From contig JAIOZY010000005.1 in the NCBI GenBank assembly GCA_021740385.1, positions 1 to 64,000 on the forward strand: 64,000 bases of DNA. Reading direction: 5' to 3'. Shown in pieces: positions 1-6,571 of this stretch (positions within the stretch are counted from its first letter, which is position 1; the number at the start of each line of letters is the position of its first letter). Origin of the DNA: Prolixibacteraceae bacterium (GTDB lineage Bacteria > Bacteroidota > Bacteroidia > Bacteroidales > Prolixibacteraceae). The position numbers were made by a program, and so were the translations under genes. The notes under the pieces are model-generated. The model saw nothing but the letters and a program-made list of their open reading frames with translations. It made no database searches and had not been told where the DNA came from.

Positions 1-515
1 AGGCGATGGGTTGTTTTGGGCTTTTCTTCAACCCGCATCCCGTCAATGGGTTGATTTGTTTGTAGTAAACGCAAAAAATGAAAAGTACCGTACAAAGCGC
101 CAATACCGGTTTTTGAAGCGATAATTAGTTTATTGTTTGTTTTCGAATCAACAATAAGGAAACCTTCATCACCCAGCTTTTCAAGTGCGGGTTTAAGTCC
201 CGGCTCATCGAAAACCGCATTTTTTGCAGAAGTATAAACCACGAGGCCACAAGCCGGAACTTTCTGACTGTGAATCGTGACGTCCTGATCGAGCATGCCC
301 GAAAGGGCTGTTGCAAGTTCTTCCCTGATAACGCGGGCTGTTTCTGAATTGCCATAAACGGCTACTTCCCCAATTTTTTGTAGATACGAAGTACGTATGG
401 CTTCATCGGTTACGGGTACATAGCGCAGCCATAAGTCATAACCTGTTTCGGCTTTCGCCTGTAGAAAAGACATCAAAACCAAAATAATAGCAAAAAAGCG
501 AGTGTGTAGTTTCAT
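1..515 (-). CDS. GH67 alpha-glucuronidase, N-terminal part (cut by window edge)
   Basis: Only the first 171 codons are present; the frame is open to the window edge. A signal peptide (MKLHTRFFAIILVLMSFLQA, then KAE) is followed by GYDLWLRYVPV, the typical opening of GH67 alpha-glucuronidases, and by the N-terminal beta-sandwich domain (RVIREELATALSGM, IGALYGTFHFLRLLQ). The catalytic (alpha/beta)8 barrel lies outside the window, so its carboxylates cannot be checked. Family members remove (4-O-methyl)glucuronic acid from the non-reducing end of xylo-oligosaccharides, in Bacteroidota usually in the periplasm. It starts 11 bases after the LacI-type gene stop, so the two are probably co-transcribed. 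With the GH43 gene upstream this looks like the edge of a glucuronoxylan locus. Family assignment is from the N-terminal domain only. Confidence 0.85.
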   Translation of the reverse strand, partial: MKLHTRFFAIILVLMSFLQAKAETGYDLWLRYVPVTDEAIRTSYLQKIGEVAVYGNSETARVIREELATALSGMLDQDVTIHSQKVPACGLVVYTSAKNAVFDEPGLKPALEKLGDEGFLIVDSKTNNKLIIASKTGIGALYGTFHFLRLLQTNQPIDGMRVEEKPKTTHR

Positions 516-526
516 TTTATCGTGTT

Positions 527-1555
527 TTATTGATTAATTTTCCGGTTGGACGATTCCCTGACAATGAGCTCCGATTTAACAATGAAGCATTTTTCGCCGG
601 AGAAATTTTTTCTCCCCTCTATCCTGTCGATTAAATACCGGGCAGCTCTTGCCCCGGCTTCTTTCCCGGGGTATGTTACAGTAGAAAGCATTGGGGTAAC
701 CAATGTTGAAACGGGATCATTGTTGTACCCCACGATGCAAATTTGTTCGGGAATTTTTATCCCGTTTTCGCGCAATGTTTTCATGCACCCAATAGCCGCG
801 GCATCGTTTGATACAAATATGCCATCGGGCAACTTTTTCATCGCCATAATTTCATTCGCTGCCTGCCTTCCTGCATCAATATCCATCTTTTCAATAAAAA
901 CGGTTTTTCCGCTAATACCCGACTCTTTCACTGCTTTTTCAAAGCCCGATTTACGGTCGGCATATACATTAATCCCCGATTTTTGGGTAATGTGCAGCAA
1001 TTGCCTGCATCCCTGATCGATAAGGTGCCGTGTTGCATCGCAGGCCAATTCCATGTTGTCGGTTACAAAGCATGCTTCGCTGTTATAAGCGGGAATGCGG
1101 TCGAAAAAAACCAGGGGAACCCGCTTTTCGCTAAAAGGCTTAAAATGATCGGGTTTGCCCGATTCGACTGTCAGTGAAACAATTAACCCATCGACCCGGT
1201 TATTGAAAAGGGTTTTGGCATTCTCAGCCTCTTTTTGCAACGATTCGTGCGACTGGCTTATTATCAGGTTATAACCATTTTCAGTGGCCACTTCTTCCAT
1301 ACCTGCAAGGCATTTCGACATGAAATTACTGTTAAGCCGTGGTACAATAACACCAATGGTATGGGTTCTTTTTTGACGCAGGTTACTGGCAAAAGTGTTT
1401 GAGCGGTAACCAAGTTCACCGGCACATTTGCAAACCCGCTGGCGGGTTGATTCGTGGATAACAGTATTGCCTTTAAGCGCACGGCTAACTGTAGAGGCCG
1501 AAAGGTTCAGTTTTTCGGCAATATCGTATATGGTAATTTCCTTTTCGGAATTCAT
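527..1555 (-). CDS. LacI-family transcriptional repressor
   Basis: A 342-residue regulator. An N-terminal lambda-repressor-like helix-turn-helix (ITIYDIAEKLNLSASTVSRAL, about residues 7-27) with the hinge region is followed by a periplasmic-binding-protein-like effector domain (HTIGVIVPRLNSNF, VDGLIVSLT, GIFVSNDAAAIGCMK, IVGYNNDPVS). I chose the ATG at 1555 because the upstream in-frame extension has no family similarity and would run through the predicted promoter and operator. Its place between GH43 and GH67 genes suggests that it senses a xylan- or glucuronate-derived sugar; that is inference. A 14-base operator-like palindrome overlaps its own -33 element, so autoregulation is likely. Confidence 0.93.
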   Translation of the reverse strand: MNSEKEITIYDIAEKLNLSASTVSRALKGNTVIHESTRQRVCKCAGELGYRSNTFASNLRQKRTHTIGVIVPRLNSNFMSKCLAGMEEVATENGYNLIISQSHESLQKEAENAKTLFNNRVDGLIVSLTVESGKPDHFKPFSEKRVPLVFFDRIPAYNSEACFVTDNMELACDATRHLIDQGCRQLLHITQKSGINVYADRKSGFEKAVKESGISGKTVFIEKMDIDAGRQAANEIMAMKKLPDGIFVSNDAAAIGCMKTLRENGIKIPEQICIVGYNNDPVSTLVTPMLSTVTYPGKEAGARAARYLIDRIEGRKNFSGEKCFIVKSELIVRESSNRKINQ

Positions 1556-1583
1556 TAACTCGAAAATTTTACATGATTGGGGG

Positions 1584-1591
1584 CAAAGATA
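1584..1591 (-). promoter_or_regulatory. Bacteroidetes-type promoter of the LacI-family gene
   Basis: On the minus strand this reads TATCTTTG, a full match to the -7 consensus TAnnTTTG. A TTG (-33 element) lies at 1612-1614 with 20 bases between, the expected spacing. Transcription should start near 1577, about 22 bases before the ATG. Confidence 0.65.
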
Positions 1592-1609
1592 AATAAAGGA
1601 AACAGTTTG

Positions 1610-1623
1610 TGCAATCGGTTGCA
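1610..1623. promoter_or_regulatory. LacI-type operator, probably autoregulatory
   Basis: TGCAATCGGTTGCA is a near-perfect palindrome (one mismatched pair) centred on CG, the arrangement typical of LacI/GalR-family operators. It covers the -33 TTG (1612-1614) of the downstream repressor gene, so binding would block the sigma factor. It lies 55 bases upstream of the repressor ATG and about 50 bases past the GH43 stop codon. Binding by this particular regulator is inference. Confidence 0.6.
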
Positions 1624-1673
1624 AAACATATAAAATGTTGTTTCCTTTTCATTTCTATTAAAATACAACTTCT

Positions 1674-3299
1674 TTAACGATTATTATCAGGACAATATTC
1701 AAACCAATCGAAAACGGCTTTGCTCTCCGATGGCTGCCCGTTACTGCTTGCATAAAAACCAACCATCGGGCCGGTAAAATCGAGCCCGCTTTGGCTGGCA
1801 TTTACCGTTGCCTCCTGAATACCGCCAATGGGTTTTAACGAATTCTTATTTTTCCCAAAGTAAAACTGATAGTCAAGTTTGTTTGCTTTAAGCCCTAAAA
1901 CCAATTCCCCGGTTTCAACGGGTTCAGTAGCCACAAGTTGTTCGTCGCCAACTTTTACACGGTAAAGTTTTACAACGGGCTTGCCATTATCGAGTGTTTT
2001 TACCAGCCTGAAATTGCGCATGTTATTATACATGGCAATAAAACCGGCCTCTTCGTTTTCGTTAGCCGGATCGAAAGCTACGTTCACAAATGCATCGAAA
2101 GTGAATTCGGTTATGCGCTGTGCCAACAGTGAAGGTTGTTCAAGTTTGGTCATCATTTGCGGACGTACATCGAAGGTAATTTTCCCGTCGGCAATTTCGT
2201 ACCATTTTTCGTAGGGTGTGCGAAGAAATACCCATTTCATAGCCAGCTCGCTGTTTTCAAACTCATCACGCACGGGGTACGGTTCAACCGGTGTCCAGGG
2301 CATATCCGGGCGTTTTTCTTCAAACCGCACTTTGCCTGAGCCACGGTTAAATACCGGCCATCCGTTTTCAAACTCCATGGGAACCAGGTAGGTTTCACGA
2401 CCGAGCAGGTTCATCCCCTCGCAGGTTCGCACAGCCAGCATAACCGCCCACCACTCATCGTTTTGGGTTTGCACAAAATCGCAATGCCCCACGGCAAAAA
2501 TGGGGTAATCGTGCCCCAGGTGTCGGTGGGTTAATACCGGGTTAATTTGCGAAGGTGTGTATTTCCCGTTCACACTGTCGCTTTCAAAAACGGTTATAGC
2601 ATGTGCGTAACTGGTGCCTCCTTCTGCAATCATAAGTAAATATCTGCCGTCAACTTTATAAATATGCGGACCCTCTCCCCAACGTGCATTGGTTGCATGG
2701 CCAAAAGTTGCCTGCACGGGTTCACCAACCAATTCTTTTTTATCGAGATCGAACTGCTGTATAAACACCCCGTTCTGGCCTTCCCATTCGCGTTTGCCCG
2801 AAATGTTGTGGGCACCAACATACCAACAGGTACCGTCATCGTCCCAATACAACGTGGGGTCAATTCCGGGCGTATTAATCCATACCGGGTTACTCCATGG
2901 CCCGGCCGGGTTTTCGGCCGTAACATAGAAATTGCCGTTGCAGCCAACACAGGTTGTAATCATGTAAAACAAGCCATCGTGGTAACGAAGTGTAGGGGCA
3001 AAAATTCCCCGTGATGCTGCCATCCCTTCGGTTACCTGTAACTGCTCCGGACGATCGAGCACGTGGCCGATCTGCTTCCAGTTCACCAAATCTTTACTGT
3101 GAAAAATGGGTACACCGGGAAACCACTCGAACGATGAGTTTACCATGTAGTAATCTTCACCCACCCGGCAAATGGATGGATCGGGGTAAAATCCCCGCAG
3201 TATCGGGTTTTTATAGGTTTCGGGAACCGGTTTTTCCTGGTTGCAGGATACGGTTAAACCGACAATGAATAGCAATGAAAAGATTTTAAAAGTTCGCAT
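1674..3299 (-). CDS. GH43 beta-xylosidase / alpha-L-arabinofuranosidase, lipoprotein
   Basis: A 541-residue lipoprotein (MRTFKIFSLLFIVGLTVSC, lipidated Cys19). The five-bladed GH43 propeller covers about residues 28-330 with all three catalytic acids visible: general base Asp40 (GFYPDPS), pKa-modulating Asp147 (GIDPTLYW) and general acid Glu209 (GEGPHIY). FEWFPGVPIFHSKDLVNW is typical of the xylosidase-type subfamilies. A C-terminal concanavalin-like beta-sandwich (about 350-540), the usual XynB partner domain, completes the active site in relatives. The start at 3299 is chosen because it opens the signal peptide; the upstream extension is a hairpin-bearing intergenic sequence. It probably cleaves terminal xylose or arabinose from xylo-oligosaccharides together with the GH67 enzyme. 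The exact substrate cannot be read from the sequence. Confidence 0.92.
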   Translation of the reverse strand: MRTFKIFSLLFIVGLTVSCNQEKPVPETYKNPILRGFYPDPSICRVGEDYYMVNSSFEWFPGVPIFHSKDLVNWKQIGHVLDRPEQLQVTEGMAASRGIFAPTLRYHDGLFYMITTCVGCNGNFYVTAENPAGPWSNPVWINTPGIDPTLYWDDDGTCWYVGAHNISGKREWEGQNGVFIQQFDLDKKELVGEPVQATFGHATNARWGEGPHIYKVDGRYLLMIAEGGTSYAHAITVFESDSVNGKYTPSQINPVLTHRHLGHDYPIFAVGHCDFVQTQNDEWWAVMLAVRTCEGMNLLGRETYLVPMEFENGWPVFNRGSGKVRFEEKRPDMPWTPVEPYPVRDEFENSELAMKWVFLRTPYEKWYEIADGKITFDVRPQMMTKLEQPSLLAQRITEFTFDAFVNVAFDPANENEEAGFIAMYNNMRNFRLVKTLDNGKPVVKLYRVKVGDEQLVATEPVETGELVLGLKANKLDYQFYFGKNKNSLKPIGGIQEATVNASQSGLDFTGPMVGFYASSNGQPSESKAVFDWFEYCPDNNR

Positions 3300-3331
3300 A
3301 GTAGTAAGTTTATTAATTGGTGATGAAACGA

Positions 3332-3349
3332 GCCCCGAATTGTCGGGGC
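3332..3349. repeat. Palindromic hairpin, REP-like
   Basis: GCCCCGA-ATTG-TCGGGGC is a perfect 7-bp GC-rich stem with a 4-base loop in otherwise AT-rich DNA. It lies 33 bases upstream of the GH43 ATG, so it would be in the 5' leader or promoter. It resembles dispersed REP-type palindromes of Bacteroidota. A second, different palindrome is at 10378-10424. Confidence 0.5.
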
Positions 3350-3598
3350 GAGTTCCATACGTCACGTAAATAATTTAAAATTTAGACGGATGAAAAATAG
3401 GAATAATTTTAAAAGCAAAAAAGGCACAAACCGGGCATTGTTTTTCAAAAATGGGGCAAACAGTTTTGCTATTGGGGTTTTTAAAAACGCCAGCAAGTAT
3501 TGAAGATGATGCCGGGATATTCATTTTTAACCATTACTGTCCTGTTAAAAACAAATTCAAAGTGCTAATCCATTAGAGCAATTATCCCGAAAGATGAT

Positions 3599-3606
3599 TA
3601 TCTTTG
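3599..3606 (+). promoter_or_regulatory. Promoter of the ATPase cassette
   Basis: TATCTTTG matches the -7 consensus TAnnTTTG in full. No clear -33 TTTG is seen. Transcription would start near 3613, which rules out the in-frame TTG at 3604 as start codon and supports the ATG at 3646. Confidence 0.5.
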
Positions 3607-3645
3607 AAACTCACTTATTCATTTTACAATAAGGAATTAAAACAC

Positions 3646-4857
3646 ATGAGTAAAATAAAAATCAAAAATTTTGGTCCCATCAAAGAAGGTTACCTTGATG
3701 ACGATGGATTTCTTGATATTAAAAAAGTAACTGTTTTCATTGGCAACCAGGGGAGCGGGAAAAGTACAGTTGCAAAGTTAATTTCAACAATGATGTGGTT
3801 AGAAAAAGCTTCTAACAGAGAAAATATTAAAGGGCTCTCCCGTACCGAACTCTGGGAATACTCTGAATATCACGGGATTTTAGAGTATTTCTATTTAGAT
3901 TCAGAAATACTTTTTCAAGGAGATAAGTTCACTATAAATTATTTTGGGGATGACAAAATCCCAAATATAAATAACCTTAAAAAATCAAAATACATTACCC
4001 CAAAAATAATGTATGTTCCTGCATCAAGAAATACTCTAAGCACAATTAGTAATATAAAAGGCATTCCAGACAATTTGCTGACCTTTTACGAAGAGTTAAT
4101 ACGGGCAAATAAAGAACTAAAAGATAAAACAATAAAATTGCCTATTAACGATTACGAATATCAATACGATGATCGTTCTGGGAAAAGCTACATTGTTGGT
4201 CGCAACTATAAAATAGATATTAAAAGTGCTTCTAGTGGAGTTCAATCTTTAGCTCCGCTTTTTGTTGTAACAAACAACCTGGCTAATTTAGTTCATAAAC
4301 CTAATGATGAACTTGTTAAAAACATGAATGCTGATTCTATTGTAAGAATGAAAGAAGAAATTACATCATTGGAATTGGATGATTCAATCAAGGAAGAACT
4401 AAAGAATAAATTACGTAAAGAAATAAGAACCAAATACCTTTCTAAATGCTTCGTCAACATAGTTGAGGAGCCTGAACAAAACCTCTACCCTTCTTCACAG
4501 CGGCATATTTTAAACAGCCTCCTCGAATTCAACAACATGAGCAAGGGGAACAAGCTGATTATGACAACACACAGTCCGTACATTATCAGCTACCTTAGCC
4601 TGGCCATACAGGCTGGTTATTTAAAAGAAAAGATCAAATCAAATGATCTCCTTAAAAAGTTGGAAACAGTTGTTCCCCTCAAATCAATAATTTCGGCTAA
4701 TGATGTAGCCATTTATCAGTTTGATGAAATTACCGGAACAATAAAAAAACTTCCAACCATTGAAGGTATCCCATCAGACAAAAATTTACTTAATCAATCA
4801 CTTGCAGAAGGAAATGAACTTTTTGACCAGCTTCTGGAAATTGAACAAGAGTTATGA
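3646..4857 (+). CDS. AAA / OLD-like ATPase (AAA_15 type), candidate defence protein
   Basis: A 403-residue ABC/SMC-like ATPase without membrane segments. It opens with the family hallmark KIKNFGPIKEG, then Walker A GNQGSGKST (residues 33-41), a signature-like SSGVQSLAPLF near 210, Walker B VNIVEEPEQNLYP near 290 and the switch His in LIMTTHSPYI. The insertion between Walker A and the signature is about 170 residues. Such ATPases power several anti-phage systems (OLD, Septu PtuA, PARIS AriA) and also occur as orphans. Its stop overlaps the next gene by ATGA, so the two are translationally coupled. The start is the ATG preceded by AAGGA; an upstream TTG would fall in the promoter. Base composition is visibly more AT-rich than the flanks, suggesting transfer. 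ATPase fold certain; defence role inferred. Confidence 0.88.
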   Translation: MSKIKIKNFGPIKEGYLDDDGFLDIKKVTVFIGNQGSGKSTVAKLISTMMWLEKASNRENIKGLSRTELWEYSEYHGILEYFYLDSEILFQGDKFTINYFGDDKIPNINNLKKSKYITPKIMYVPASRNTLSTISNIKGIPDNLLTFYEELIRANKELKDKTIKLPINDYEYQYDDRSGKSYIVGRNYKIDIKSASSGVQSLAPLFVVTNNLANLVHKPNDELVKNMNADSIVRMKEEITSLELDDSIKEELKNKLRKEIRTKYLSKCFVNIVEEPEQNLYPSSQRHILNSLLEFNNMSKGNKLIMTTHSPYIISYLSLAIQAGYLKEKIKSNDLLKKLETVVPLKSIISANDVAIYQFDEITGTIKKLPTIEGIPSDKNLLNQSLAEGNELFDQLLEIEQEL

Positions 4858-5354
4858 ATGTAAATTTTTTTGAAACGCCTTGCAAAGAACCCGCCCGGAT
4901 AGATAAACTTTTCGGAATTTGTGATAAACAAGACGGGAGTAAAGCATTCACTGATGCTGAAAACAATAATTTCTGGATTGCTATTGTTAATAATGAACAT
5001 GAAAAAAGTGTATCATTCACCCCAATCGATCATTGCATTACAATTTATAAAGAAGGCACCAGCAACCAGGAAAGCACTTGTGATGGAATGCTGACTTTCA
5101 AAAACAGTCTTTATCTGGTTGAACTTAAAGAAAAACAAAAAGATTGGAAAACTGAAGCAATCAACCAACTTAAAAATACAATCAGACTTTTACTGTTACA
5201 CCACGATTTATCGAAATTTAGATATAAGAAGGCTTATGCATGCAACAAAAAACATCCTAATTTCAAAGTAATCGAATCCTCAACTAAAATTGAATTCTTC
5301 AGGGAAACTGAAGGTTTCAAGCTCGATATTCAGAACGAAATAACTATCAAATGA
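4854..5354 (+). CDS. Small PD-(D/E)xK-like protein coupled to the ATPase
   Basis: A 166-residue soluble protein of no family I can name. It contains a nuclease-like spacing: Asp77 (CDGMLTF), then Glu90-Leu-Lys92 (LYLVELKEKQ) twelve residues on, and Gln105 in a following amphipathic helix (AINQLKNTIRLLLLHH). This D-(12)-ExK-(12)-Q order fits the PD-(D/E)xK fold of restriction-type nucleases. The N-terminal half (about 1-70) has no recognisable motif. It shares ATGA with the ATPase stop, so the two are made together, as expected for a sensor/motor plus effector pair. It is not the TOPRIM-containing AriB/DUF4435 partner of PARIS, nor an HNH protein like PtuB. Nuclease activity is inference from motif spacing. 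Confidence 0.7.
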   Translation: MNVNFFETPCKEPARIDKLFGICDKQDGSKAFTDAENNNFWIAIVNNEHEKSVSFTPIDHCITIYKEGTSNQESTCDGMLTFKNSLYLVELKEKQKDWKTEAINQLKNTIRLLLLHHDLSKFRYKKAYACNKKHPNFKVIESSTKIEFFRETEGFKLDIQNEITIK

Positions 5355-5478
5355 ATAATATTCGTTATCAAAAAACCTGTGTATACCCAACAATATTTCA
5401 GTTGGTCATTTTATGCTTCATTGAATTACAAAAGTCTTTAAGCTTCTTTTAATAAACTAATAAAAGATTGGATTTTTT

Positions 5479-6318
5479 TTAATCAACCATCCCGTTACGC
5501 ACCTTCTCAATTTTTCCGGCAATATCTTTTAACAACGCTTCGTTTATGGTTTCATTTTTTGAAAAGGTGGCAGCCACATGCTCCAAATCATCATAGTAAG
5601 GTTTAACGTTCTCATCGTTGCGGATCAGCTTCAGTAACGAAAAGAATTTGGCCACCTGCCCGTGTTGCTTGTTTACAAGGGCAAGCAATTCCGAATTGTC
5701 GGTTGCAAGCAACGTGAGCTGAGTGGTTACATACAGGGCTTCAACCGTGTTACCCAATGTTGAGTATACCAATACGTTCAGGTGATTTTCGGCGAGTTCG
5801 CTAAACCAAATATTCATCGCTTCATCGAAAAGAACTTCAAGCGAATCTTTGTTGTCTTTGTTTGCTTCAATCCGCTTTTGGTAACCTTCCACTTTTTTAA
5901 GTGCTTCGCCAAGTCCAAGTTCCATCTTGAATTTATATTCCAAATCGGATACTTTTGCCAGCACATCGGTTCGGTTGTACGTTTTGGCGTAAATCATGTC
6001 GAAAACCACCATGCCCCAAAACAGGCTTTGGTCAAATTCAGTCATTTGCTTTTCAGCCAATTCTATGGGAACGGTAAGATCACTGATATACGAAGCACCT
6101 GCTTTGTTTAAAAGCGGCACAATATCCTCAGCCTCATTCATTTCCATTACCAGGCCAACTACCTGTTCTTTTACATCCTGAAGGCAGAAGGTATCGGATG
6201 TGGCTACTGATTTTTCGGATTTATCCGATTTTGACCCGGTTGATGGATTACAACCTGAAAAAAACACACTTTGGAACAGCAGCCCTGCCAGGACTGACAA
6301 AGTAAATATTTGCTTCAT
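5479..6318 (-). CDS. Hypothetical helical lipoprotein
   Basis: A 279-residue lipoprotein: signal MKQIFTLSVLAGLLFQSVFF then SGC lipobox, followed by a Ser/Lys-rich linker. The mature part is predicted almost entirely helical and acidic (EAEDIVPLLNKAGASYISD, LSDLEYKFKMELG-like stretches), with no catalytic motif I can recognise. The start at 6318 is chosen for the signal peptide; the in-frame extension upstream lacks one. It is transcribed alone, converging on the ATPase cassette. Similar helical lipoproteins are widespread in Bacteroidota without known function. Confidence 0.82.
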   Translation of the reverse strand: MKQIFTLSVLAGLLFQSVFFSGCNPSTGSKSDKSEKSVATSDTFCLQDVKEQVVGLVMEMNEAEDIVPLLNKAGASYISDLTVPIELAEKQMTEFDQSLFWGMVVFDMIYAKTYNRTDVLAKVSDLEYKFKMELGLGEALKKVEGYQKRIEANKDNKDSLEVLFDEAMNIWFSELAENHLNVLVYSTLGNTVEALYVTTQLTLLATDNSELLALVNKQHGQVAKFFSLLKLIRNDENVKPYYDDLEHVAATFSKNETINEALLKDIAGKIEKVRNGMVD

Positions 6319-6571
6319 TTTATCTTTTTTAAAAATCTCACCCCTAAAATAAGAAATACTATTTACTGAAAACATAAACTTCAACAAGAAACACTTTAAA
6401 ATCACATAATTTCTTCTTAATTTTATTCGTTCTATTGTCCAGGTTGGTTAACAGGCAACTGTCAACCTAATGATAAACTGAATTATCATTCTGTTTCGTG
6501 TACAATTACACTCGCATAAATTATAATCATTCTGTTTTCTTACCTTTAACAACAGATAATTTAAATCAACC

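Larger units (their letters stand above)
3300..3645. other. Intergenic region between divergent GH43 and ATPase genes
   Basis: It holds a perfect 7-bp hairpin at 3332-3349 and the predicted promoter of the ATPase cassette near 3599. I found no TAnnTTTG element for the GH43 gene and no copy of the TGCAA-CG-TTGCA operator here. No further gene is supported. Confidence 0.6.

Noticed and set aside
3456-3469. Palindrome GCAAACAGTTTTGC as a second LacI operator for GH43
   Set aside because: Arm spacing differs from the operator at 1610-1623 and there is no central CG; treated as chance in AT-rich DNA.
3646-5354. Assignment of the cassette as PARIS, Septu or Gabija
   Set aside because: The second protein lacks the TOPRIM/DUF4435, HNH or helicase features of those partners.
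5370-5420. Weak stem CCAAC/GTTGG as terminator after the cassette
   Set aside because: Only 5 bp, 9-base loop and no adjoining U-run.
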